Program-made: the position numbers and the translations under genes | From: Streptomyces sp. Edi2 | Lineage (GTDB): Bacteria; Actinomycetota; Actinomycetes; Streptomycetales; Streptomycetaceae | Assembly: GCF_040253635.1 (NCBI RefSeq) | Contig: NZ_JBEJGX010000003.1 | Location: 5,047,501-5,111,500, forward strand | Length of the DNA: 64,000 nucleotides | Direction of reading: 5' to 3' | The notes under the pieces: generated by a model | Database searches by the model: none | Seen by the model: only the letters and a program-made list of their open reading frames with translations | Told to the model about the DNA's origin: nothing | Shown: positions 1 through 6,853 of the stretch, in pieces | How positions within the stretch are numbered: the first letter of the stretch is position 1 | Layout of the letters: each line of letters opens with the position of its first letter

Positions 1-1935
1 GCTCTCCAGCTGGTGCATCCGGCCCTCGTCCAGCCGCTGCGAGGCGAGCAGCAGATGGACGCCGAGGCTGCGCCCGAGCCGCCCGATCATCACGAACAGC
101 TCCATGAACTCCCGGTGCGCGGCCAGCAGCTCGCTGAACTCGTCGACAACGACGAACAGGCTGGGCAGCGGCTCCAGCGGGACGCCGGAGGCGCGCGCCT
201 TCTCGTAGTCGAGCGCCGAGGTGTAGTTGCCCGCCGAGCGCAGCAACTCCTGGCGCCGCATCAATTCGCCGTGCAGCGCGTCCTGCATCCGGCCCACCAG
301 CGCGGCCTCGCCGGCCAGGTTGGTGATGACGGCCGAGGTGTGCGGCAGCTCGTCCAGGCCGAGGAAGGTGGCGCCGCCCTTGAAGTCGACGAGGACGAAG
401 TTGAGTGTCTCGGAAGAGTTGTTGAGCGCCAGCGCCAGCACCAGAGTCCGCAGCAGCTCGCTCTTGCCGGAGCCGGTGGCCCCGATGAGCATGCCGTGCG
501 GCCCGGTGCCGCCCTGCGCCGACTCCTTGATGTCCAGCTCCACCGGGGCGCCGTCGGCGCTCACCGCGATCGGCACCCGCAGCCGGGCGGGGCCGGTGCT
601 GCGCTGCCAATGGGCCTGCGGTTCATGGCGGGACAGGTCGGATATGCCCAGCAGCGTGGTCAACTCCAAGGTGGTGGACAGCGGTGCGGAGGTGTCGGCG
701 CCCACCCCCATCCGGTACGGCGCGATCCGCTTGGCCAGTGCGGTGGAGCCGGTCGGCCCGAACCGGTCGGGACGGCCGAGCCGGGTGGTCTGCTCCTTGC
801 GCTCGCGGTCGGTCCGCACCAGCGAGAAGTCGTCCTCGGACACGTCGAAGCGCAGCGTGACCCGGCCCGGCCGCCAGGTCAGCGCCCCGCTCAGGTCGAG
901 GACCACGGTGTTGCGGAAGCCGGAGCTGTCCAGCCGGTGTCCGGAGGGGACGCTCCCGCCGTCCACCACGATCACGGTGAAGGGCTCCTCGCGCCCGGCG
1001 ACCGCGTCGGGGTCGAACGGCGGGCGCTCCAGGAACTCCGCGCCGAGCAGGTCCTCCAGCTCGTTGAAGGCGGAGACGAACATCCGGGCCGGGCCGGCGC
1101 CGTCGCTCTCCTGCGGGTGCAGGTTGTGCGGGAGCCACTTGACCCACTCCCACTCGGCGCGCCGCTCATCCGACACGCACAGCGCCACCCACACGTCGTC
1201 CGGCGCGTGGAAGGCCGCCAGCTGGGCGATCATGGCGCGGGCCAGGGAGCGCGTGCGCTCCTCGTCACCGCGCAGCAGCACCCGGGCCCAGGCGCGCAGA
1301 TAGATGGCGATGGGCTGCTCGGGCACGGTGGCGTAGGCCCGGATGAAGCTGCGCAGGGCATGCGCGGACAGCGGCTCCAGGTCCTCCACGGGGGTGGTGG
1401 CGTTCGGCGTCAGCCGCAGACCCAGCTGCTGGTCGCCCACGGCCACCCGGACCTCGCCGAAGTCCTCGTCCTGGGGGCGGCGTTCCCACAGCCGGGTGGT
1501 GCCCACCATCGACCACAGCGCGGCCGGTTCGGGGTGCCGCCAGGCCAGTGCCTTCTGCTGGTCGGACACCGCGGCCCGCACCTTGCGCCGGGTCTGGGTG
1601 AGGTAGCGCAGGTAGTCCCGGCGCTCGCCCTTGAGCCGCTGTTTGCGCTCACTGGACTTGCGCATCATCTGGCCGACCAGCATCGCGCCGGACGCCAGCA
1701 CCATCATGCCGATGGCCAGGTACATGAAGTGGCCCCCGGAGGAACCGGTCATGCCCGGCCGCATGAACATCAGCATCATGGAGACCGACATCATCGCCAT
1801 GGGCAGATAGGTCCACACGGCGGAGCTGTCCGGCACCACTTCGGGCAGTGTCGGCGGCTCCTGGAGGGTCAACTCCCCCTCGGGCATGTCCGGGCCGCGG
1901 CGGCGGGCCGGCCTGCGGAACAGAACCACACTCAA
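1..1935 (-). CDS. eccC: EccC-type FtsK/SpoIIIE ATPase of a type VII secretion system (5' part; runs off the left edge)
   Basis: EccC is the membrane-anchored motor that recognises WXG100-type substrates and powers type VII export. The 645 N-terminal residues are present. Two Met-rich hydrophobic helices lie at about residues 40-60 and 69-91, followed by a cytoplasmic region and the first P-loop ATPase domain, with Walker A GATGSGKS at 486-492 (invariant Lys491) and Walker B VVVDEF with Asp598/Glu599. The family usually has about 1300 residues and three such ATPase domains, so the rest lies outside the window. The start chosen is TTG at 1935, because a GAGGAGAG ribosome site sits just upstream and the reading begins SVVLFRRPARRRG. 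A GTG two codons in is possible. It is divergent from eccD. Identification is secure; the exact start is less so. Confidence 0.93.
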   Translation of the reverse strand, partial: MSVVLFRRPARRRGPDMPEGELTLQEPPTLPEVVPDSSAVWTYLPMAMMSVSMMLMFMRPGMTGSSGGHFMYLAIGMMVLASGAMLVGQMMRKSSERKQRLKGERRDYLRYLTQTRRKVRAAVSDQQKALAWRHPEPAALWSMVGTTRLWERRPQDEDFGEVRVAVGDQQLGLRLTPNATTPVEDLEPLSAHALRSFIRAYATVPEQPIAIYLRAWARVLLRGDEERTRSLARAMIAQLAAFHAPDDVWVALCVSDERRAEWEWVKWLPHNLHPQESDGAGPARMFVSAFNELEDLLGAEFLERPPFDPDAVAGREEPFTVIVVDGGSVPSGHRLDSSGFRNTVVLDLSGALTWRPGRVTLRFDVSEDDFSLVRTDRERKEQTTRLGRPDRFGPTGSTALAKRIAPYRMGVGADTSAPLSTTLELTTLLGISDLSRHEPQAHWQRSTGPARLRVPIAVSADGAPVELDIKESAQGGTGPHGMLIGATGSGKSELLRTLVLALALNNSSETLNFVLVDFKGGATFLGLDELPHTSAVITNLAGEAALVGRMQDALHGELMRRQELLRSAGNYTSALDYEKARASGVPLEPLPSLFVVVDEFSELLAAHREFMELFVMIGRLGRSLGVHLLLASQRLDEGRMHQLES

Positions 1936-2254
1936 CGGACGCTCTCCTCACGGGCAATGCTGCGCGGCACAAGGGCATCTTCGATGGCGGGAAAGGCCGT
2001 TGCCAGAATTGGCGTGCTCATTCTTGTGTCAATGAGTGGCCAACATGCCCTTTCTTCTGCCCACTCTGCCCAATGGGTCTATCGGCTCGCTCTTTTCCCC
2101 CGTACGGTCGAAAAGCACCGTACGGCGAATGCCCGACAACACCATGTGTGGAAGGGAGTTCACCTTCGCCCGCACCAAAACCGATCGATCCAGCCACCCT
2201 CATACGGGTCCGGAGCACTTTCCGAATCCGTCCGGAGAAGCGTGAGCCAGCCCC
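1936..2254. promoter_or_regulatory. Divergent eccC/eccD intergenic region
   Basis: This is 319 bp between the outward-facing eccC and eccD starts, less GC-rich than its flanks. It must hold promoters for both directions, but no convincing -35/-10 pair could be fixed by eye. The notable element is the paired palindrome at 2100-2125, listed separately. A GGAGAAG sequence lies about 17 bases before the eccD ATG, rather far for a ribosome site. Confidence 0.6.
2100..2125. promoter_or_regulatory. Twin CCGTACGG palindromes, candidate operator
   Basis: Two identical 8-bp perfect palindromes CCGTACGG occur at 2100-2107 and 2118-2125. Their starts are 18 bp apart, close to two helical turns, and the 10-bp A-rich spacer is TCGAAAAGCA. 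Such spacing would place two dimeric regulator sites on nearly the same face of the helix, in the only divergent promoter region of the locus. No regulator gene is in the window, so the binding protein is unknown. A chance occurrence cannot be excluded. Confidence 0.4.
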
Positions 2255-3655
2255 ATGAGTGATATCCAGACGGCCGGGCTGTGCCGTCTGACGGTCCGCG
2301 CGCCCGGCAAGAGCGTCGACCTCGCGGTACCTTCCGACGTGCCCGTGGCCGACCTGCTCCCCGCCGTCGTCGGTTATGGCGGTGACGACCTCGAAGAGGC
2401 GGGGATCGACCACGGCGGCTGGGTCCTGCAACGGCTGGGCGCCGAGCCGATGGACGAGGAACGCACCCTCGACTCGTACGACCTGCGCGACGGCGAGACC
2501 CTCTACCTCAGGCCGCGCACCGAGGCGCTCCCCGAGGTCCACCTCGACGACCTGGTGGACGGTATCTCCACCACCATGGCCGCGAGTCCCTACGGCTGGA
2601 CCCCGCAAGCCGGCCGCCGGCTGCTGCGCGGCCTCGCGGCCCTCGCCCTCGCCGGCGGACTGGTCGTCCTCGCGCTGCCCGGCGGATCGGTGGGGCTGCG
2701 CGCGGTGTGCGCGGCGGTGGCCGGTCTGCTGCTGATCGCCGGCGCGGGCTCGGCCAGCCGCGCCGTCGGCGACGCCGGAGCGGGCGCGGCACTGGGCGCG
2801 ATGGCCGCGCCCTACCTCGCGTGCGCCGGCTGGCTGCTGCCCGGCGGCGAGCTGACCGGCCCGGACGCCCACGCGATGGTGGGCTTCCGGCTGCTGGCCG
2901 GCTGTGCGGCGGGCGCCGGCGGCGCGATCGTCGTCCTCGCGGCGGTCTCCGCCTTCGCCTCGCTGTTTCTCGGTATCGCCGTCGTCGCGGCGTTCGGCGC
3001 GCTCGCCGGGGCCCTGATGCTCACCGTGGACCTCGCACCGCACCAGGTCGCCGGGGTCGTCGCCCTGGTGGCGGTGATCCTCGGCGCGTTCGTCCCCTCG
3101 TTGTCCTTCCGGATGTCCGGGCTGCGGATGCCGCCCCTGCCCACCAACGCCCAGCAGCTGCAAGTGGGCATCGAGCCGCACTCGCCCAGCGGCGTCGCCG
3201 CTCGCGCGGTGCTCGCGGACGGCTGGATGAGTTCGCTGTACGGGGCCGTGGGCGCGGTCTGCGCCGGCTGCCTGGGCGTGCTCGCGTGGTACGCGGACCC
3301 GGCCGCCTCGGTCATGGTCGTGGCGCTGTCGCTGCTCCTGCTGCTGCACGGCCGCGGCCTGGGCAACGCCTGGCAGCGGCTCTCGCTGATCATTCCGGGC
3401 GCGGTGGGCCCGCTCCTGCTGATCCTCGCCTGCGCCGTCTCCTTCGCACCCGACCGGCGTCCGCTGGTGGTGGTCGCGCTGCTGGCCCTGGCCGCCGTCG
3501 TGGCCATCGCCTCCTGGACGGTGCCGGGCCGCAGGCTCGTGCCCTACTGGGGCCGGGCGGCGGAGATCCTGCACACCCTGGCTGCGGTCAGCCTGCTGCC
3601 GCTGGCGCTGTGGGTGCTCGGTGTGTACGGCGCCCTGCGCGGGCTGCTGGCCTGA
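2255..3655 (+). CDS. eccD: EccD, polytopic membrane channel component of the type VII secretion system
   Basis: EccD forms the membrane vestibule of the ESX core complex and contacts EccC through its N-terminal domain. The 466-aa product shows both hallmarks: a ubiquitin-like (YukD/EccD-N) domain at about residues 8-90, beginning LCRLTVRAPGKSVDLAVP, then from about residue 125 roughly eleven hydrophobic membrane segments separated by short loops, ending close to the C terminus (GALRGLLA). Length agrees with actinobacterial EccD. The ATG at 2255 gives the usual short N terminus. It is followed after 17 bp by eccB, so the two are co-transcribed. It faces eccC across a 319-bp shared regulatory region. 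Nothing unusual was seen. Confidence 0.94.
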   Translation: MSDIQTAGLCRLTVRAPGKSVDLAVPSDVPVADLLPAVVGYGGDDLEEAGIDHGGWVLQRLGAEPMDEERTLDSYDLRDGETLYLRPRTEALPEVHLDDLVDGISTTMAASPYGWTPQAGRRLLRGLAALALAGGLVVLALPGGSVGLRAVCAAVAGLLLIAGAGSASRAVGDAGAGAALGAMAAPYLACAGWLLPGGELTGPDAHAMVGFRLLAGCAAGAGGAIVVLAAVSAFASLFLGIAVVAAFGALAGALMLTVDLAPHQVAGVVALVAVILGAFVPSLSFRMSGLRMPPLPTNAQQLQVGIEPHSPSGVAARAVLADGWMSSLYGAVGAVCAGCLGVLAWYADPAASVMVVALSLLLLLHGRGLGNAWQRLSLIIPGAVGPLLLILACAVSFAPDRRPLVVVALLALAAVVAIASWTVPGRRLVPYWGRAAEILHTLAAVSLLPLALWVLGVYGALRGLLA

Positions 3656-3672
3656 GACGGGAGGTGTGAGCG

Positions 3673-5133
3673 ATGCAGGACAGAAGAGACCAGGTCCAGG
3701 CGCACCTGTTCATCATGGGGCGGCTGACCTCCGGCATGCTGCGCGCCGACCCCGACGCCCCGGAGAGCCCGCAGGGCCGCACCAACCGCGGTATCGCGAT
3801 CAGCGTGCTGATCGCGATACTGCTGTGCGCCGGAGCCTTCGTCTTCGGACTGCTCAAGCCCGGTACCAAGGAGTCCTGGCGGGCCCCGGGCACACTGGTC
3901 GTCAACAAGGACACCGGCGCCCGTTACCTCTTCCTCGGCGGCAGGCTGCGGCCGGTGCGCAACTTCACCTCGGCGCGGCTGCTGGTCGGCGACAAGATGA
4001 AGGTCATGCCGATCGGCGGCCAGTCGCTGGACGGCACCCCGCACGGCGCACCCGTCGGCATACCGGGTGCCCCGGACGAGCCGCCCGGCACCGGCAACCT
4101 GGACAGCGGCCCGTGGCAGGTGTGTTCGGGATCCGGCACCGGCTCGACCGCCACCACGGTCGCCGTGGGCACCGAGCCCGGCGGGCCGGGCCTCAAGGAG
4201 GGGCAGGGACTGCTGGTCACCGGCCCCGACAAGGGCAACTACCTGGTGTGGCAGGGCCGCAAGCTGCGTCTGGACAGCGCGGCGCACGCCTCCGAGGCGC
4301 TCGGCTACGGCGCGGACAAGCCGCTGCGGGTCTCCGCCGCATTCCTCAACTCGCTGCCTGCCGGCCCCGATCTGGCCCCGCCCGACGTGCCGGGCATGGG
4401 TGACGCCGGACCGGCGCTGGGCGGCCAACAGACCCGGGTCGGCGAGATCTTCAAGGTCGCCGCCTCCGGTGCGCGGGCCCGCTACTACCAGCTGCGCAAG
4501 GAGGGCCTGGCCCCGGTCACCGCCACCGGCGCGGCGCTGGTGCTCGGCGACCCGGAGACCAAGCAGAAGACGTACGAGGGCCGTTCGGCCGCCGCCCGGA
4601 GCCTGGGTACCGATGCGCTGAACGGACATCTGGCACCGGCCTCGGGGCTGTCCGACCCCGCCGCGGGTATGCCCGAGGCGCCGCCGGAGCCGGTCGACCC
4701 CGGCCTGGGGCAGACGCCGTGCGTGGGCGTGCGATCGGCCGACGACGGTACGCGGGTGAGCGTGACCCTGGCCGACCCCCGGGAGCTGGGTCCCACCGCG
4801 CAGGCGTCGACGGAGGGGATGGTCCCCGCGTGTGTGACCGTCAACCGGATCGCCGTGCGACCGGGCCGCGGTGCCCTGGTGCACGCGCTCGGCGCCGACG
4901 GCAGCGATGTCGGCAGCACGCTGTATCTGGTGACCGACACCGGAATGAAGTACCGGCTGCCGTCGCAGGACACGCTGAAGGCGTTCGGCTATACCGGGGC
5001 CCGCGCGCAGGGCCTGCCTTCCTCGCTGCTTTCCATGATTCCGACCGGGCCGGATCTGACGCCGCAGGCGGCGAGTGCCGGGAATGGGAAATCGACGGCA
5101 CCGAAGTGCGAGAACCAGCGGAAGACGACTTAG
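3673..5133 (+). CDS. eccB: EccB, single-pass type VII secretion core protein
   Basis: EccB is the extracytoplasmic scaffold of the ESX membrane complex. The 486-aa product has a short cytoplasmic N terminus with the family signature QVQAHLFIMGRLTSGML, one membrane helix at about residues 41-62, and a large outside domain containing repeated strand units. Three Cys are visible outside, near residue 157 and in the TPCVGV and PACVTV segments; EccB proteins are known to carry a stabilising disulfide. The start at 3673 is preceded by a strong GGGAGGTG ribosome site. It lies 17 bp after eccD. A GC-rich palindrome follows the stop and may end this transcript before the esx genes. Confidence 0.93.
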   Translation: MQDRRDQVQAHLFIMGRLTSGMLRADPDAPESPQGRTNRGIAISVLIAILLCAGAFVFGLLKPGTKESWRAPGTLVVNKDTGARYLFLGGRLRPVRNFTSARLLVGDKMKVMPIGGQSLDGTPHGAPVGIPGAPDEPPGTGNLDSGPWQVCSGSGTGSTATTVAVGTEPGGPGLKEGQGLLVTGPDKGNYLVWQGRKLRLDSAAHASEALGYGADKPLRVSAAFLNSLPAGPDLAPPDVPGMGDAGPALGGQQTRVGEIFKVAASGARARYYQLRKEGLAPVTATGAALVLGDPETKQKTYEGRSAAARSLGTDALNGHLAPASGLSDPAAGMPEAPPEPVDPGLGQTPCVGVRSADDGTRVSVTLADPRELGPTAQASTEGMVPACVTVNRIAVRPGRGALVHALGADGSDVGSTLYLVTDTGMKYRLPSQDTLKAFGYTGARAQGLPSSLLSMIPTGPDLTPQAASAGNGKSTAPKCENQRKTT

Positions 5134-5161
5134 CCCTGGCAAGGGGCGGAATGGAGTCGGG

Positions 5162-5181
5162 GCGGCGCGAGTTCGCGCCGC
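5162..5181 (+). terminator. GC-rich perfect palindrome after eccB, possible terminator
   Basis: GCGGCGCGA at 5162-5170 and TCGCGCCGC at 5173-5181 are exact reverse complements separated by GT, giving a 9-bp GC-rich stem 28 bp after the eccB stop and 64 bp before the candidate esx promoter. There is no T-run, so it is not a canonical intrinsic terminator. Streptomyces often use such tail-less hairpins, but it could equally be an operator. Confidence 0.35.
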
Positions 5182-5244
5182 AGCGATCTGCCCACGGCCG
5201 TATCGGAAAATGCGGTACATCACGCAGATTCTCGGTAGATAGTG

Positions 5245-5274
5245 TTGCAAAGGAGGTTTAAGGACTTCTAGTAT
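5245..5274 (+). promoter_or_regulatory. Candidate housekeeping-sigma promoter for the esx/giant-gene operon
   Basis: TTGCAA at 5245-5250 and TAGTAT at 5269-5274 are separated by 18 bp, each close to the -35 TTGACA and -10 TATAAT consensus, in an AT-rich pocket of a GC-rich region. Initiation would be near 5281, leaving a leader of about 94 nt before the first esx start at 5375. The leader contains an inverted repeat TGGGCC/GGCCCA (5284-5289 and 5301-5306) that could form a 5' hairpin. The AAAGGAGGT between the two boxes looks like a ribosome site but would lie upstream of the transcript start. Confidence 0.5.
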
Positions 5275-5374
5275 CACTTTGTATGGGCCAATTGGAGGAC
5301 GGCCCAACGCAATTGAGGGCACCGGCTGCCAGCGCGCCTCGCCTGGCGGCGAATTACAGCCGAAGGGCACGCGC

Positions 5375-5704
5375 ATGGGACAGCTGGCACAGCAACAAGA
5401 GCAGGCCACGCGGAACGGCATCAACGCCTTGGAGCAGGCGTTCACCGGTGTGCAGCGCAGCCGTCAGGAACTGGAGAACACGAAGAACAACGTGGGTCTC
5501 GGCGGCGATGTCGGCGGTAGCTTCCGTTCACTGCTGGACAAGTGGGATGAACAGGCTCAGATCATCGAGAAGAACCTGCACGACATGGTCAACGAGCTGA
5601 ACACCACGTTGCAGCAGAGCGGTCTGACCCGGGGTTCCGCGAACGACGACGTGAATCAGGCGTACCAGAAGGCTGACGCCGTTTTCGACACGCTCGCGGG
5701 CTGA
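5375..5704 (+). CDS. WXG100-family (Esx) protein with a degenerate WDE turn and a YxxxD secretion motif
   Basis: This is a small helical-hairpin protein of the ESX substrate type, 109 aa. Helix 1 is about residues 8-38 and helix 2 about 58-82. At the hairpin turn Trp57 is followed by Asp-Glu, so the motif is WDE in place of WXG. Near the C terminus Tyr97-Gln-Lys-Ala-Asp101 fits the YxxxD/E secretion signal known to be read by the EccC motor. It probably pairs with the next gene's product, which has WXG but lacks this signal. The ATG at 5375 is chosen because GAAGGG precedes it by 7 bases. An in-frame TTG at 5279 would add an unrelated 32-residue Gly/Pro-rich extension. It is the first gene after the candidate promoter. 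Confidence 0.88.
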   Translation: MGQLAQQQEQATRNGINALEQAFTGVQRSRQELENTKNNVGLGGDVGGSFRSLLDKWDEQAQIIEKNLHDMVNELNTTLQQSGLTRGSANDDVNQAYQKADAVFDTLAG

Positions 5705-5787
5705 TCGGATTGCGGGCTCGCCTATCGAGGCCGCGACTCGAATCAGCATCTCCCTGAACGTACACACCGACCGAAACGAGGTTCGCC

Positions 5788-6120
5788 ATGCCCGGTGGCG
5801 CGAATGACTTCACAGACGGCAATATCTACGTCGACTTCAATCGCTCCAACAACGCGATCGAAGACCTGCGCGTGCAGACGAATCAGATCCAGGCCTGGCT
5901 CCAGCAGTTGAACCAGGAACTGCAGGCGCTCAAGGCGAGCTGGGTCGGCGACGACGCGGACGTCTACCAGAAGAAGCAGGACGCGTGGAACCGCGCAGCC
6001 GATGCCATGGGCAAGCTGCTGACCAGCCACGCAGGGGTGCTGAACGACGTGTCCCAGGCCTTCGATCAGAACCAGAAGCGTTCGGCGCAGGGCTGGGAAG
6101 GCGTGCGGATCGGCGCCTGA
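5788..6120 (+). CDS. WXG100-family (Esx) protein, probable partner of the preceding Esx protein
   Basis: This 110-aa helical hairpin carries a canonical Trp52-Val53-Gly54 turn between a Gln-rich first helix (about 20-50) and a second helix (about 57-95). Length and motif match WXG100 proteins, which are exported as folded four-helix heterodimers. No YxxxD/E appears in the C-terminal tail, so it would rely on its partner for motor recognition. A CGAGG ribosome site precedes the ATG. It lies 83 bp after the first esx gene in the same orientation. The pairing with the upstream protein is inferred from adjacency and complementary motifs. Confidence 0.9.
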   Translation: MPGGANDFTDGNIYVDFNRSNNAIEDLRVQTNQIQAWLQQLNQELQALKASWVGDDADVYQKKQDAWNRAADAMGKLLTSHAGVLNDVSQAFDQNQKRSAQGWEGVRIGA

Positions 6121-6247
6121 CCGGCGGCGGATTCGGTAACGGGCGGCTGTCGGCGTCGAGGGTGAGCGTGGGTGGCCGCCCGTGCTGGTTCATGGGCGCG
6201 CGAGAGCTGCGCCGAGGGCGGGCTACGGACGGAGAAGGAGCGGCACC

Positions 6248-6775
6248 ATGGCAGACGAGAACAAGGGCGGCGGACCGCTCGTCCTCAACAAAGAGTGGAT
6301 CAAAAAGTTCATCGATGTGGACCTCCATGAATTCCGGGGGGCGATCGAGAAGATTCTCGTTGACGCGCCCGCGGAGCGGTTCGCGGGTGGTCGGAACGAC
6401 ATCATGGTGCAGAGCATCACCAACCTGATGGACATTCCGAAGAACGTCCATTACTCCCAGAAGCGGCCGCTGACGCTGGGCAAGATGGGCCAGGACGGCA
6501 TCGCTGGGGATCTGGTGAAAAGCATCGCCGGCTCGGCCAAAAAGCTCGGCGATTTCGTCGGGGATCAGAAGAAACTGTTCGACCACATCGAGAGCAACCT
6601 GCGTGACGCGATGGAGACGCTGCTCAAGACCGAAGGCGAAAGCCTGGACAAGATCGATGGCGAGAAGTTCTACAACGTCTTCGAGGACGTGGCGGACGAC
6701 ATTTCCGAGTCCATGGGCAGCGGCGGCGGTAACGGCGGCGGCGGGGGCGGCGGTGGCGGCGGTGGCAAAAATTAA
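6248..6775 (+). CDS. Type VII locus protein of unknown function with a poly-glycine tail
   Basis: This 175-aa product is mostly helical and charged (residues 1-150) and ends in an abrupt Gly/Asn tail after SESMGSG: about 20 residues nearly all Gly, then Lys-Asn. There is no signal peptide or membrane helix. I do not recognise a named domain. Its place between the esx pair and the AAWKG-like gene suggests a secreted accessory component or substrate. The start at 6248 is chosen because GGAGAAGGAG sits 7-8 bases upstream. An upstream in-frame start at 6182 adds an Arg-rich non-conserved-looking stretch. Codon use is less GC-biased than in the giant gene. Confidence 0.72.
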   Translation: MADENKGGGPLVLNKEWIKKFIDVDLHEFRGAIEKILVDAPAERFAGGRNDIMVQSITNLMDIPKNVHYSQKRPLTLGKMGQDGIAGDLVKSIAGSAKKLGDFVGDQKKLFDHIESNLRDAMETLLKTEGESLDKIDGEKFYNVFEDVADDISESMGSGGGNGGGGGGGGGGGKN

Positions 6776-6853
6776 CCTGAACTGTCACCGGTGATCCGCG
6801 CCGTGTGATCCCGCCCCGAGTCCCGTTCGAATTTCTTCCGTTGGAGCCCCGTG

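Noticed and set aside
13..2262. Plus-strand open frame of 749 codons covering eccC
   Set aside because: It is the complement of eccC codons; the minus strand gives clear Walker motifs and membrane helices, the plus strand gives none.
5249..5257. AAAGGAGGT as the ribosome site of a small gene before the esx pair
   Set aside because: No suitably spaced start gives a plausible protein, and the sequence lies between the -35 and -10 boxes of the candidate promoter.
5279..5374. Upstream TTG start for the first esx gene
   Set aside because: It would add a Gly/Pro/Arg-rich extension unlike WXG100 proteins, and the internal ATG at 5375 has a well-placed GAAGGG.
6182..6247. Upstream in-frame start for the Gly-tailed protein
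   Set aside because: The Arg-rich extension looks non-coding, while the ATG at 6248 has a strong GGAGAAGGAG ribosome site.
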